In this document: one piece after another, positions 27,311-37,096 of the stretch | Layout: each line of letters begins with the position of its first letter | Numbering within the stretch: position 1 is the stretch's first letter | Assembly (NCBI RefSeq): GCF_016919065.1 | Contig: NZ_JAFFQA010000020.1 | Location: forward strand, 1-64,000 | Reading direction: 5' to 3' | DNA: 64,000 nucleotides | Source of the DNA: Desulfobulbus rhabdoformis | GTDB lineage: Bacteria > Desulfobacterota > Desulfobulbia > Desulfobulbales > Desulfobulbaceae | Made by a program: the position numbers and the translations under genes | Notes under the pieces: generated by a model | What the model was told of the DNA's origin: nothing | The model's input: only the letters and a program-made list of their open reading frames with translations | The model's database searches: none

Positions 27311-27567
27311 GGAGCTCCAGGAAAAGACCTGAATCCGTGAGCATTCATCTGTGCGTCAGTTTCGTTGTTTGTGACGTACCGATTAAAGTACACTTTATCG
27401 GTATGTTGCAGGCAATGAAAGTGGCGTGCTGATGGATGTCCCAAGGGGCGGCGGGTGAAGTTGAACAACAAATGAATTAATTTAAAAATCCTTGTCCCAT
27501 TAATTGGATATGCTTTTCAGTGACCACCCGCCGTCACGGATTCAGGGAAGAGTAATTCTGGAGCTCC
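27311..27567. repeat. Palindromic intergenic repeat, copy A
   Basis: Outer arms GGAGCTCCAG (27311-27320) and CTGGAGCTCC (27558-27567) enclose inner arms CCTGAATCCGTGA (27328-27340) and the CCGTCACGGATTCAGG arm (27531-27546). About 90 bp (27456-27546) is nearly identical to copy C at 62742-62867; copy A has ~90 extra bases between GAGCATTCATC and the GGGGCGGCGGGTG segment. It sits between the convergent lbtU-like and histidine kinase genes and may also act as a bidirectional transcription barrier. The rest of 27266-27673 shows nothing else. Confidence 0.8.
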
Positions 27568-27673
27568 CCGGTAGATGCCATAGTTGGTATCTTGAGAGTG
27601 GCCCCAAAAAAGAACAAGCCGAAACCTGATTGTTCCGACCTGCTCACACAATCAACGACATTGAAGCGTATTT

Positions 27674-28768
27674 TCAGTGATTTGCATCACTGGATTTATC
27701 ATCATCTTTTGCCTCGATGGGTAAGGTAATGATAAAGGTGGCCCCCTCTCCAAGGGTACTTTCGACCTTCAAGGTCCCTCCATGTTTTTTACTGACCACA
27801 TCATGCGCAATAGCCAACCCCTGACCGGTTCCCTTGCCCACTGTTTTGGTGGTAAAGAATGGATCAAAAACACGGCTGAGAATGTCTTCGGGGATGCCGA
27901 CTCCGGTATCCCGAATAGAAATCTGCACATCCTCTCCCAGGGAGGTGGTGGATATTGCGATAAGCCCCTTCTCTGCACCTCCGCCTTCCTTAATCTTCGC
28001 TTCAATGGCATGGACGGCATTAACCAAAATATTAAGCAACACCTGTCCCAGCTCATCGGCCAGTGAAGAGACAAGGGGTAAATCCGGATCCAGGTCAGTC
28101 TGCACATCGGCTACATACTTCCACTCGTTGGAGGTGACAATGACCGTGGTTTCGATAAGCTTATTGATATCGTTCTTGGCCTTTTCCTTACTGCTGGGAT
28201 GACTGAACTCCTTCATTGCCATGACAATGGAGGCTATACGTTTAACCCCCTCTTTACTCTGCTTTATGGCTGCCGGTGTTTCTTCTTCCAGATATTCCCA
28301 ATCGACCTCGGTCATCAGCCCATTGACCATGGATTTGCTCAGTGAAATCGTATCCCCTTCCGTGCGCTCCACCTGGCGGTTAAGCATATGAATGATTCGC
28401 TGCATGCCCTCAAATGATTCACCGAGAAAATCTATATTAGAACCGATAAACTGGGTTGGCGTATTAATTTCATGAGCAATTCCGGCAGCAAGCTGGCCAA
28501 CGGATTCCAATTTATTGGCATGAATCAGCTGTGACTGAGTAACTTGCAATTCCTTCAGTGCCTGTTTCAAGGCCTCGCCCTGCTGGCGCAGATGTTCCGT
28601 TTTTCGTTGGACAATACGCTCGAGTGAAAGATTTTGCGTCAGCAATTCCATGGTGGACCCGCCTCCGGCATACTGCTGTTCAACGGTATCCATCAAGACC
28701 TGGATCGTCTTGGCTTGAGCCATGAGTTTGGCGTGTAACGTTGCCAGATAATCTTCCTGCCTATTCAT
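27674..28768 (-). CDS. Cytoplasmic sensor histidine kinase
   Basis: 364 aa. It begins with a coiled-coil-like region (about 15-85), then an H-box with phosphoacceptor His99 (LAAGIAHEINTPTQFIG) and a full HATPase: N-box NILVNAVHAIE, G1 DTGVGIP, F-box FDPFFTTK and G2 GTGQGLAIA. There are no membrane helices, and no PAS or HAMP domain. The gene starts 2 bp after the FIST-domain gene, so the FIST protein is the likely sensory partner. No response regulator gene is adjacent. The kinase class is certain; the signal and the target are unknown. Confidence 0.9.
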   Translation of the reverse strand: MNRQEDYLATLHAKLMAQAKTIQVLMDTVEQQYAGGGSTMELLTQNLSLERIVQRKTEHLRQQGEALKQALKELQVTQSQLIHANKLESVGQLAAGIAHEINTPTQFIGSNIDFLGESFEGMQRIIHMLNRQVERTEGDTISLSKSMVNGLMTEVDWEYLEEETPAAIKQSKEGVKRIASIVMAMKEFSHPSSKEKAKNDINKLIETTVIVTSNEWKYVADVQTDLDPDLPLVSSLADELGQVLLNILVNAVHAIEAKIKEGGGAEKGLIAISTTSLGEDVQISIRDTGVGIPEDILSRVFDPFFTTKTVGKGTGQGLAIAHDVVSKKHGGTLKVESTLGEGATFIITLPIEAKDDDKSSDANH

Positions 28769-28770
28769 GC

Positions 28771-29919
28771 TTAGCCTCCCAAGGCTACGCCGGTAAAGGT
28801 CTGATTGACATGGAGTGAGTTATACTGCTCGCCATAGGTACTAAAACCAAAAACATGATTTTCTGCCATGAGCGAACCAATGGCCTTGTCAATATGGCGT
28901 TCCTCCATTTCCAATCGCCGCAATATGCAGTCACAGCCAAAAATAATTACAGGCTCTCCAATCTCCTCCCGCACATTTCGCAAGCATTGTTCAAGTGCTT
29001 CTTCAGCGGCTGTTCCCTCGCCAATGGTTAACACCAGCCCCTTGTCGATTGCACAGTAAAACTTGAGACTTCCATCTTCTTCCACCCCGGCAATCCCGCG
29101 AACGAAGTAGTCGTTACCAATACGCAACATCAGAGGGTAACGGGAAAAAACTGAAGCATTCAGGGCATCGACTTCAACCCCTACACAATCGGCATAGGCC
29201 TTTACCGCGGCTTCACCATTGATCTCCTGAACAAGCCGCCTTTCAGGAATAGCTTCCGTAATAACCAACCTTTTTTCAGTGGATTGGAAATGCTGGTGTT
29301 TAAACACTGTAAACGGCAGTGAAGTCATGCACAGTGTAAAAACCGCACAGTCCTGCAACAACTGACCATCGTAATACACGTAGGTGTTTTGAAAGCGGAG
29401 TTTGTCGCCAGCAGACCCACCAACAATGGGTACATCGCCAAGGGCACGATAGAGACTGGCGCTGACGGCTTCTTCCCGAGCTGACAACCCATCAACCAAT
29501 AATAGACCAAATGCTTGTTGTTTCGAATACTGTAAGCGGTCATGAACGTCAGCGGCGATGACCTCAATTTGATCTGCCAGGTTATCCAGCGGATGGATCA
29601 GGTAAGGCACTGCCTTGAAATGATGGCTGTGCAGCCGCATGGCGCTGATCCCGTCTTTTTGAAACCCGTTCAGGGTAAGCTGACCTGCTGAAGAACAACC
29701 GATCACGGGTCCGGGGAGTTTTGAGAGTGTTTGGCATAATTCATTGTGATCGTAACTATCGGCAAAAAAGACCTGGGTCAGTTGCGGTGATTCCGTCATC
29801 CTGCCTGCTCCGATATCACATTGATTAAACAGTTCCTCCAGAGCCTGGGTTGGATCAGTGGCAGAGGAAGTCCCCTGACAAATGGTAACGCGAGAAGATT
29901 GAGACGTTTTGACGGGCAT
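28771..29919 (-). CDS. FIST N/C domain sensory protein
   Basis: A 382-aa soluble protein with the FIST-N/FIST-C architecture, a proposed small-ligand-binding sensory module. Landmarks are GPVIGCSSAGQL, AFGLLLVDGLSAREE, DVPIVGGSAGDKLRF and, near the C-terminus, IIFGCDCILRR..ENHVFGFSTYGEQY. I choose ATG 29919 (start MPVKTSQSS), which has AGAGGTGA upstream; the frame extends to 30039 without a good site. It is 2 bp ahead of the histidine kinase gene, forming a two-gene signalling operon. FIST domains often partner with kinases or cyclases; a specific ligand cannot be read from the sequence. Confidence 0.85.
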   Translation of the reverse strand: MPVKTSQSSRVTICQGTSSATDPTQALEELFNQCDIGAGRMTESPQLTQVFFADSYDHNELCQTLSKLPGPVIGCSSAGQLTLNGFQKDGISAMRLHSHHFKAVPYLIHPLDNLADQIEVIAADVHDRLQYSKQQAFGLLLVDGLSAREEAVSASLYRALGDVPIVGGSAGDKLRFQNTYVYYDGQLLQDCAVFTLCMTSLPFTVFKHQHFQSTEKRLVITEAIPERRLVQEINGEAAVKAYADCVGVEVDALNASVFSRYPLMLRIGNDYFVRGIAGVEEDGSLKFYCAIDKGLVLTIGEGTAAEEALEQCLRNVREEIGEPVIIFGCDCILRRLEMEERHIDKAIGSLMAENHVFGFSTYGEQYNSLHVNQTFTGVALGG

Positions 29920-30103
29920 AATGTTCGTCACCTCTGTAGGCGTCCCCCATGAGGGTATGGGCAAGGGTGGTAAAAACGTTCTGCCGATAAGAGTGCAGCG
30001 CCTGTAATTCGAGCGAAGAGGAAGTGGGTTGACCAGCAAACGCTTACCGTGCTTTGCTAACAGGGTATCGCATTGATAGGAGAAAGTGAATGCGATTTGG
30101 CAG

Positions 30104-30144
30104 AAAAAAGGCCTCCAAGGAAGAATTTTACCTATGGAGGCCTT
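30104..30144 (-). terminator. Rho-independent terminator of the acrAB-oprM-acrR operon
   Basis: AAGGCCTCCA (30108-30117) pairs with TGGAGGCCTT (30135-30144), with AGG/CCT extending the stem. On the minus strand it is followed by a T6 run (30104-30109 as A's on plus). It lies about 75 nt beyond the TetR-type stop codon. Confidence 0.85.
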
Positions 30145-30217
30145 ACGTAATAAGTGATTATGACACGGTTTTCAGCTCTTACCGAGCGTTAAGCAAAAGC
30201 ATTCAGACAGTGCTCTG

Positions 30218-30862
30218 TTACACTTGGATAGCTTGGTTAAGAGGCTGTTGATGACGGAACATGGCGAACACCATTTTAACGATTATCGGCCCCTGCTTTT
30301 TGATGTCCACCATCTCAGGATTCATGACCCAGTTGGCGATAAGACCGTGAATCATGGAAAAGATGGTCACTGTTCCCAACTTTACATCAAAATCCTGGGG
30401 TATCTGTCCTCGCTTAATGGCATTGTTGAATACAATCTGTAACCCTTGGTAGCGCTCATGACGACATTGCTGATGTCGGTGGCGGATGGCTTCGGTATCC
30501 TTACTGCGATCACCCTCATCGAAAAGTATCCGAAAGAGCTGCTGCTGCAGCGTGTCGTCGACCATCCCAGCGAAAAACGATAGGTATAACTCTTCCATTT
30601 TTCCAAGGGGATCGGGTTCGTCAACGTTCTCACTGGCCTTGGTCAGTGGGGTATAAAATTCCAGGACCTGTTCCCAGAGCGAATTGAGTAGATCCGCCTT
30701 GTTGGCAAAATGCCAGTAAATGGCTCCCCTGGTAACGCCGGCCTCTTTGGCGATCTCGGTTAGGGAAGCATGGGCCACCCCTTTGCTGGCTATCACCCGT
30801 ACAGCAGCTTCCATAATTGCTTTGCGGGTTTCCATGGCCTCTTCTTTGGTTCTCCGTGCCAT
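30218..30862 (-). CDS. acrR: AcrR/TtgR-type TetR repressor
   Basis: A 214-aa TetR-family repressor. The N-terminal helix-turn-helix is SLTEIAKEAGVTRGAIYWHFANKADLL, as in AcrR/TtgR/MtrR. The C-terminal ligand domain matches the AcrR-like family in size. It is the last gene of the efflux operon, 10 bp after oprM, instead of being divergent as acrR is in E. coli. An AcrR-type operator overlaps the acrA promoter (36742-36765), so autoregulation of the whole operon is expected. It has a strong ribosome site (GGGAGGGAG). Inducers are unknown. Confidence 0.9.
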   Translation of the reverse strand: MARRTKEEAMETRKAIMEAAVRVIASKGVAHASLTEIAKEAGVTRGAIYWHFANKADLLNSLWEQVLEFYTPLTKASENVDEPDPLGKMEELYLSFFAGMVDDTLQQQLFRILFDEGDRSKDTEAIRHRHQQCRHERYQGLQIVFNNAIKRGQIPQDFDVKLGTVTIFSMIHGLIANWVMNPEMVDIKKQGPIIVKMVFAMFRHQQPLNQAIQV

Positions 30863-30872
30863 TCTCCCTCCC

Positions 30873-32321
30873 TCACAAAACGTTAGCGTTGGTCTTCAGC
30901 TCTTGAGTACGCTCCTGCCAGCCTCCTCCAAGAACCTTGTAGAGGTTTATGCGATTGAGCATCTGGGCAAGCTGAAGTGATAAAAAGTTCTGGCGTGCGG
31001 TATAGAGTGAGCGTTGGGCATCAAGCAGGGTTAAAAAATTATCGAGTCCCTGTTCATAGCGCTCCTTGGCCAGCGTATAATACTTCTCATTGGCGGCCAG
31101 GTTTGCCTTCTGGGCGACTAACTGTCGATCATAGGTCTCTCCGGCAACCAGAGCATCAGCGACCTCGCGAAATGCACTTTGAATGGCGAGTTCATAGTTG
31201 GCAACGGATATATCCTTACTGATTTTGGCTAAATCCAATTCCGCCCGTAAACGACCAGCAGTAAAAATGGGCAGGCTGATACTGGGGGTAAACAGCCATG
31301 CTCCTGAGCCGGAATCAAAGAGGTCTGAAAGATCTCCGCTCATCTTGCCGGCAGAGGCGGTAAGACTGATGCTCGGAAAAAAGGCTGCCCGAGCCGCACC
31401 AATCTTGGCATTGGCCCCTTTGAGCGTGTGCTCTGCGGCCTGGATGTCAGGTCGCTGGAGCAAAACAGCTGAGGAAAGATGTGCTGGCGCTCTGGAAGGT
31501 GCAACCTGGGCCGTAAGCCCATGTTCTGACTCATCAAGCGCAGGTAAAGGACTGCCTGTAAGCAACATCAGGCTATTCACATCCTGAGCGACCTGGCGTT
31601 GATACATGGCAGAGTTGGCCCGGGCCGATTCAAGACTGGTTCTGGCCTGAGCCAGATCGAGCTGAGTAGCCATGCCCTCTTCGGATCGCTGCAGAATGAG
31701 TTGATACGACTCCTCTTCTGTCCGCATGGTGTCTTCGGTTATGGCCAGCAGCTCTTTATCTGCAAGCCAGGTTAAATAGGCGCCGGCAACCTCTGAGACC
31801 AGACTGATCTGGGCTGAGCGATGGGTCTCTTCCAGGGCCAGATAATTTTCCAGGGCCTGATCCTTGAGACTGCGAACCCGCCCAAAAAAATCAAGTTCGT
31901 AGGAAGACACCCCAACGGTTGCGTTATAATACTCCAGAGTTACATGGTTGCCGCCACTGTAGGTGCGTTGCTTGGTCCCTGAACCACTACCGCTTATACT
32001 GGGAAAAAGCTCAGAACGCTGAATTCTGTACTGGGCCTGATAACTGGCTACGTTTAATGCAGAAACCCTGAGATCCCTGTTGTTGACGAGTGCAGTTTTT
32101 ATAATGGCCTGCAGCTGGGAATCGACAAAGAAATCCCGCCAACCGATTTCAGCACCGACTTCGGGCAGGCCTTTTACCCCACCGCTTGCCTGCCCAACGA
32201 CTCCCGGTAAAGTATTAGCCACGGGTAAGGTCGGCTGAGTGTACTGGGGGGCCAGGGCACAGCCTCCCAACAGTGCCAACAATGCTGCGGAGACGACATA
32301 TTTTGATGTTGAAAGAACCAT
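30873..32321 (-). CDS. Outer-membrane efflux lipoprotein (OprM/NodT family)
   Basis: 482 aa, TolC-like. The lipobox LLALLGGCALAP follows a short leader, so the protein is anchored in the outer membrane through its N-terminal Cys. The two repeated outer-membrane-efflux domains show RRDLRVSALNV-type and RPDIQAAEHTLKGANAKIGAARAAFFPSISL sequences, and FLTLLDAQRSLYTARQ near the end. I set the start at 32321, which adjoins the acrB stop (TGAGATG) and uses GGAGGTG as ribosome site; the frame runs further upstream inside acrB but has no start signal. It completes the tripartite pump. Confidence 0.93.
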   Translation of the reverse strand: MVLSTSKYVVSAALLALLGGCALAPQYTQPTLPVANTLPGVVGQASGGVKGLPEVGAEIGWRDFFVDSQLQAIIKTALVNNRDLRVSALNVASYQAQYRIQRSELFPSISGSGSGTKQRTYSGGNHVTLEYYNATVGVSSYELDFFGRVRSLKDQALENYLALEETHRSAQISLVSEVAGAYLTWLADKELLAITEDTMRTEEESYQLILQRSEEGMATQLDLAQARTSLESARANSAMYQRQVAQDVNSLMLLTGSPLPALDESEHGLTAQVAPSRAPAHLSSAVLLQRPDIQAAEHTLKGANAKIGAARAAFFPSISLTASAGKMSGDLSDLFDSGSGAWLFTPSISLPIFTAGRLRAELDLAKISKDISVANYELAIQSAFREVADALVAGETYDRQLVAQKANLAANEKYYTLAKERYEQGLDNFLTLLDAQRSLYTARQNFLSLQLAQMLNRINLYKVLGGGWQERTQELKTNANVL

Positions 32322-32322
32322 C

Positions 32323-35300
32323 TCACACCTCCGAGGGAGAGCTAGTGTCTTCAATCTGCGCTCTTTCTGTTTTGAAAAGGCGGAGAACAAGAACAAAGAA
32401 CAAAGGTATAAACACAATCGCCAGCACTGTGGCGGAAAACATACCTCCCAGCACACCGGTGCCAATGGCGTGGCGACTGTTTGCGCCAGCACCTGTACTG
32501 ATTGCCAGGGGAAGTACACCAAGCATAAATGCCATGGAGGTCATGATAATAGGCCGCAGACGTAACCGACAAGCCTTGATGGTTGCATCCACAAGTTCTG
32601 CCCCCTTGTCATAACGTTGTTTGGCAAACTCGACAATAAGGATGGCGTTTTTAGCTGAGAGCCCAATAGTTGTGAGCAATCCGACCTGGAAATAAACATC
32701 GTTTTCCATGCCCCTGAAATAGGCTGCGGCAAGGGCGCCGAGAACGCCAAGCGGGACAGCAAGAATGACTGAAAATGGTACCGACCAGCTCTCATACAAG
32801 GCTGCAAGGCAAAGGAAGACCACAAGAATTGATATCGCATAAAGTGCAGGTGCTTGAGCACCGGCCTGTTGTTCCTGAAATGAGGCACCGGTCCATTCAT
32901 AGCCCACACCGGCAGGCAATTTTCCGACCAACTCTCCGACAATCCGCATGGCGTCACCACTGGATTTTCCGGGAGCAGCCTCACCCACGATTTCAACGGC
33001 GGAGTTACCGTTATACCGTTCCAAGCGTGGTGAACCAATGCTCCAGTGCCCAGAGCTGAATGTAGTAAAGGGGACCATTCCCCCGCTGCTGTTACGCACA
33101 TACCAGAGTTTCAAATCCTCAGGCTGCATACGATACGGTGCATCGGCCTGAACATAGACCTTCTTCACACGTCCCCTGTGCACAAAATCGTTTACATAGT
33201 TGGACCCCCAGGCAGTCGATAGGGTGGTGTTGATATCACTGACAGATACCCCTAAAGCCATGGCCTTTTCGAAATCAATATCAACGTTATACTGGGGGGT
33301 ATCCTCCATGCCATTGGGGCGTACCCGTACAAGATTGGGGTTTTGTGCTGCCATCCCAAGAAACATGTTTCTTGCCTGGATCAGTTTCTCGTGTCCCAAT
33401 CCTCCTCGATCCTGCAGGTAAAAGTCAAACCCGGAAGATGTACCAAGCGAAGGAATCGAAGGGAGGTTAAAGGGATAGACCATCGCATCTTTAATCCCTG
33501 AAAAAGCCCCAAAGGCTCTGTGAATCACGTCAAAAACGGATTGCCCTTCTCCCTTGCGTTCACTCCAATCGTGTAGCTGGGCAAAGACCATTCCCATATT
33601 CTGTCCTGTACCCGCGAAACTGAAACCGGCAACGGTAAAGGCGGATTTGACGTTTTCTTTATCCTCAACCAAATAATAATCCCGAACCCGGTTCAGCACG
33701 GTCTGGGTTCGTTCCAGGGTTGCTCCTGTTGGGAGTTGCACCATGGTCAGAAAGACACCTTGATCCTCGGATGGTAAAAAGGAGGTGGGAAGCTTGGTAA
33801 AAAGAAATCCCATGCAGCCGATCAGCAAGAGATAAATGACGCCAAAACGCCCAGCGCGCTTGAGGACATAGCCAACGGTTGACTTATAGGTATCGGCACT
33901 GCGTTCAAAATTACGATTAAACCAGCCAAAAAAACCTTTTTTCTGTGCATGCTGCTCTTTGCTCACCGGTTTGAGAATAGTTGCACAGAGCGCTGGAGTA
34001 AGAATCAGGGCGACCAGCACGGAAAGTACCATGGCCGAGACAATGGTCAGCGAAAACTGACGATAAATGGCACCGGTGGAACCACCAAAAAAAGCCATGG
34101 GCACAAAAACTGCCGAAAGCACCAGGGCAATACCTATAAGAGCGCCGGTAATCTGGTCCATGGACCTACGCGTGGCCTCAAGGGGGGACAACCCGTGACT
34201 GGCCATAATACGTTCTACGTTTTCAACCACAACAATGGCATCATCAACCAAGAGCCCAATGGCCAGAACCAAGCCGAACATCGTCAGCGTGTTGATGGAA
34301 AAGCCAAATGCGGACATAACGCCAAAGGTTCCTAAAAGTACGACAGGAACAGCAATGGTCGGGATGAGGGTTGCCCGAAAATTCTGCAAAAAGAGAAACA
34401 TTACCAAGAAGACCAGAATAACGGCCTCTACAAGGGTATGGGCGACTTCCTCAATGGATAAACGAATAAAGGTTGTCGTGTCGTAGGGATAGACAATGGA
34501 GACACCGGCAGGAAAATAGGGCTTGAGTTCTTGGAGCTTCGCCCGAACCGCATCTGCAGTATCCAGAGCGTTTGCCCCGGTCGCCAGCATGATCGCCATA
34601 CCAGCCGCGGGTTTTCCGTTAAAGGTGGTCTGCGTATCGTAGCTCTCCCCACCGATTTCAACACGGGCCACGTCTTTCAGGCGGGTCTGGGATCCATCGC
34701 TGTTCACCCGGAGGAGAATATTGGTAAATTCTTCCGGTGTTTTCATTTTGGTTTGGGCCATCATACTCGCTGTCACCAACTGCCCGGAAACAGAGGGAAC
34801 ACCACCGAGGTCGCCAACCGTGACCTGGTTGTTCTGTGCTTGGATCGCTGCGCTTACATCTGAAGGTGTCAGCTGATAGGCATTGAGTTTGTGGGGATCA
34901 AGCCAAATGCGCATGGCGTATTGGCTCCCAAAAATCTGTATTGATCCAACCCCAGGAGTACGGCTCAAAGGATCCCGTAGAGTGGAAACCATGAAATCCG
35001 AGAGATCGTTTTTTCCCATGGTTCCATCTTCGGAGATCAACCCCACGATCATGAGGAAGGTGGAGTTTGATTTTGTTACCTGTACCCCTTCCTGCTGTAC
35101 TTCCTGGGGGAGAAGGCTGGTCGCCTGCTGCAGTTTATTTTGTACCTGCACCTGAGCAATATCGGGATCGGTACCGGCTTCAAAAGTGAGTGTCACGGTC
35201 ACGGTTCCTGAAGAGGAACTTTGCGAGTTCATATAGAGCAGATGATCAAGTCCGTTCATGTTCTGCTCAATGATTTGGGTGACACTATCCTCAATGGTCT

Positions 35301-35463
35301 GGGCAGAGGCGCCAGGATACTTTCCTGAAATCTGTACCGATGGTGGCGCAATTTCAGGATACTGGGCTATGGGCAGACGAAGGATTGACAATGCCCCAGC
35401 CAACATAATGACAATGGCAATAACCCATGCAAAGATGGGCCTATCTATAAAAAATCGAGCCAT
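32323..35463 (-). CDS. acrB: RND (HAE1) drug efflux pump
   Basis: 1046 aa, the length of AcrB/MexB. It is an inner-membrane proton/drug antiporter with 12 helices. The proton-relay residues are present: the Asp pair in [16 protein letters not shown] (TM4) and the Lys in [21 protein letters not shown] (TM10). The N-terminus [15 protein letters not shown] and the porter segment [18 protein letters not shown] follow the HAE1 subfamily. It starts 3 bp after the acrA stop. Drugs exported cannot be read from sequence. Confidence 0.95.
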   Translation of the reverse strand: MARFFIDRPIFAWVIAIVIMLAGALSILRLPIAQYPEIAPPSVQISGKYPGASAQTIEDSVTQIIEQNMNGLDHLLYMNSQSSSSGTVTVTLTFEAGTDPDIAQVQVQNKLQQATSLLPQEVQQEGVQVTKSNSTFLMIVGLISEDGTMGKNDLSDFMVSTLRDPLSRTPGVGSIQIFGSQYAMRIWLDPHKLNAYQLTPSDVSAAIQAQNNQVTVGDLGGVPSVSGQLVTASMMAQTKMKTPEEFTNILLRVNSDGSQTRLKDVARVEIGGESYDTQTTFNGKPAAGMAIMLATGANALDTADAVRAKLQELKPYFPAGVSIVYPYDTTTFIRLSIEEVAHTLVEAVILVFLVMFLFLQNFRATLIPTIAVPVVLLGTFGVMSAFGFSINTLTMFGLVLAIGLLVDDAIVVVENVERIMASHGLSPLEATRRSMDQITGALIGIALVLSAVFVPMAFFGGSTGAIYRQFSLTIVSAMVLSVLVALILTPALCATILKPVSKEQHAQKKGFFGWFNRNFERSADTYKSTVGYVLKRAGRFGVIYLLLIGCMGFLFTKLPTSFLPSEDQGVFLTMVQLPTGATLERTQTVLNRVRDYYLVEDKENVKSAFTVAGFSFAGTGQNMGMVFAQLHDWSERKGEGQSVFDVIHRAFGAFSGIKDAMVYPFNLPSIPSLGTSSGFDFYLQDRGGLGHEKLIQARNMFLGMAAQNPNLVRVRPNGMEDTPQYNVDIDFEKAMALGVSVSDINTTLSTAWGSNYVNDFVHRGRVKKVYVQADAPYRMQPEDLKLWYVRNSSGGMVPFTTFSSGHWSIGSPRLERYNGNSAVEIVGEAAPGKSSGDAMRIVGELVGKLPAGVGYEWTGASFQEQQAGAQAPALYAISILVVFLCLAALYESWSVPFSVILAVPLGVLGALAAAYFRGMENDVYFQVGLLTTIGLSAKNAILIVEFAKQRYDKGAELVDATIKACRLRLRPIIMTSMAFMLGVLPLAISTGAGANSRHAIGTGVLGGMFSATVLAIVFIPLFFVLVLRLFKTERAQIEDTSSPSEV

Positions 35464-35466
35464 GGC

Positions 35467-36663
35467 TTACTCCGTATGTGTGCCTGTTTGAACTGGCCCG
35501 GTTTGCACGATGGAGGGTTTCATTTCCTCCTGTACGGGTTTAACCGGCATACCAACACGAACTTTTTGCAAACCGGAGACAATAATCTGCTCACCTGCTT
35601 GCAATCCCTTTGTGACCAGAACGCGTTTGCCGATGTTTTGATCGGTTTCGATAATTTTAGTGGCAACCATGGAATTTTTATCGACAACCATGACAGTCGC
35701 TTCGCTTTTTGCATTCCGCTGGATACTGACGGCGGGAACCAACAATGCATCCGGTTTCAACCCTTTATCAATACGCGCGCGAACAAACATTCCTGGCAGC
35801 AGTTCTTGCTGTGGATTGGCAACAAGAGCACGCAGGGTTACGGTTCCAGTGGTTTGATTGACAGTGACATCGGAAAATTCCAGGTTTCCCGTTTCACCGT
35901 ATTCTGTTCCATCATCAAGAATAACAGTGACAGCGGAATGCGGTTGTTCTCCACCTTCGGCCAGTCCTGCCGCTACTTCTCTTTTCAGGCGGATTAATTC
36001 GGTGCTGGATTGGTTCACATCAACATACATGGGATCGAGTTGCTGAATTGTTGCCAATGCCGAGCCCTGTTGGGCAGTCACTAGTGCACCTTCAGTCACC
36101 TGGGATTTACCAATACGACCGCTAATAGGTGCCGTCACCTTGGTATAGTTCAGGTTGATTTTGGCTGCGTCTAAAGCAGCTTTTGCGGCAGCAACATCGG
36201 CGACCGACTGCTTCCATGTGGCCTCCATCTCTATTTGCTCCTGTTCACTGACCGCCTTGGTTCGTACCAAAACCCGGTAGCGATCGGCTTTGATTTTATC
36301 GGAGCGCTCTTTCGCCTTTGCTTTTGCAAGAGCCGCCTTGGCGCTATCGTACGCTGCCTGATAGGTTGCCGGATCAATCTGATACAAGAGCTGTCCGGCT
36401 TCCACCACAGATCCTTCGGTGAATAGTCGTTTTTGTATAATACCGCTTACCTGTGGCCGAACTTCGGCAATGCGAAATGCGGCCGTTCGCCCTGGCAGTT
36501 CAACTGAGAGCTCGACAGGTTCTTTTTTCAGGGTCACAACTCCGACTTCCTGAGGAGGCTGTTCCAACTGTTTCGACTCATCCCCTTTTTCACAACTACT
36601 GAGGAGAAGCCCAAAAGCAAGAGCAACCACCCAAATCATTGTATGTTTCTGTATCTTTTCCAT
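35467..36663 (-). CDS. acrA: RND periplasmic adaptor lipoprotein
   Basis: 398 aa, membrane-fusion protein of the AcrA/MexA type. A lipobox (LLLSSCEKGDES) gives an N-terminal lipid anchor. The lipoyl half-motifs (EVRPQVSGIIQKRLFTEGSVVEAGQLLYQIDP and LNYTKVTAPISGRIGKS, in parts), an alpha-hairpin (about 95-165) and the beta-barrel (PGMFVRARI) are visible. It is the first gene of the operon, followed by acrB after 3 bp. The AcrR-like operator and promoter lie about 75-100 bp upstream. Confidence 0.94.
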   Translation of the reverse strand: MEKIQKHTMIWVVALAFGLLLSSCEKGDESKQLEQPPQEVGVVTLKKEPVELSVELPGRTAAFRIAEVRPQVSGIIQKRLFTEGSVVEAGQLLYQIDPATYQAAYDSAKAALAKAKAKERSDKIKADRYRVLVRTKAVSEQEQIEMEATWKQSVADVAAAKAALDAAKINLNYTKVTAPISGRIGKSQVTEGALVTAQQGSALATIQQLDPMYVDVNQSSTELIRLKREVAAGLAEGGEQPHSAVTVILDDGTEYGETGNLEFSDVTVNQTTGTVTLRALVANPQQELLPGMFVRARIDKGLKPDALLVPAVSIQRNAKSEATVMVVDKNSMVATKIIETDQNIGKRVLVTKGLQAGEQIIVSGLQKVRVGMPVKPVQEEMKPSIVQTGPVQTGTHTE

Positions 36664-36737
36664 TGAGTTCCTTCTAACTCCATATTTGCTATCTTTTTAA
36701 GCGAGTGGACAATGTAAGCAAATTTCAAACAGCGGCC

Positions 36738-36766
36738 TTTATACATACATTTACGAATGTATGCAA
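36738..36766 (-). promoter_or_regulatory. Putative acrA promoter
   Basis: On the minus strand, TTGCAT (36766-36761) and TATAAA (36743-36738) are spaced by 17 nt. The -10 matches five of six consensus bases, the -35 three of six. The AcrR-like operator lies almost entirely between and over these boxes. Confidence 0.55.
36742..36765. promoter_or_regulatory. AcrR-type operator
   Basis: A 24-bp imperfect palindrome with half-sites TACATACATT and AATGTATGCA. It closely resembles the E. coli AcrR operator (TACATACATT...AATGTATGTA, from memory). It overlaps the acrA promoter, so bound repressor would block RNA polymerase. The cognate regulator is the TetR-type gene at 30218. Confidence 0.82.
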
Positions 36767-36805
36767 ACAGATTTTATGCATAGAGTAAAATATTGCAAGA
36801 ATAAT

Positions 36806-36834
36806 TTTCATTCCCCCTGAAAAAGGGAATGAAA
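36806..36834. other. 10-bp perfect hairpin upstream of acrA
   Basis: TTTCATTCCC (36806-36815) and GGGAATGAAA (36825-36834) enclose a 9-nt loop. A 14-bp palindrome TTTCGCATGCGAAA lies nearby at 36884-36897. Neither has a clear T-run. They could be protein-binding sites or a bidirectional barrier in this 430-bp gap between acrA and glmS. Confidence 0.45.
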
Positions 36835-36922
36835 TCTTAATAATGAGCAAAACAGAACCTTTCTTCATGGGAATGTGGTCCAATTTCGCATGCGAAAAAG
36901 AACCAAATATTGTGAAGAAATG

Positions 36923-36951
36923 AAAAAGCCCAGGGGGGTACCCCGGGCTTT
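36923..36951 (-). terminator. Rho-independent terminator of glmS
   Basis: AAAGCCC (36925-36931) pairs with GGGCTTT (36945-36951) with an inner GGGG/CCCC stem and a small bulge. The minus strand then reads a T5 run. It lies ~145 nt beyond the glmS stop. Confidence 0.75.
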
Positions 36952-37096
36952 AGTGTGTCTTAAACAATTAGATATCTTAATCGATGTCAGGTGCGGGCAA
37001 AACTCCGATGAGAAAATCTAGTGCATTATTCGGAGGCTGGAACAATAAGCAATTATTCAAGAGTTCTTTTAGGATGAACTCGGAGACGATTGGCTC

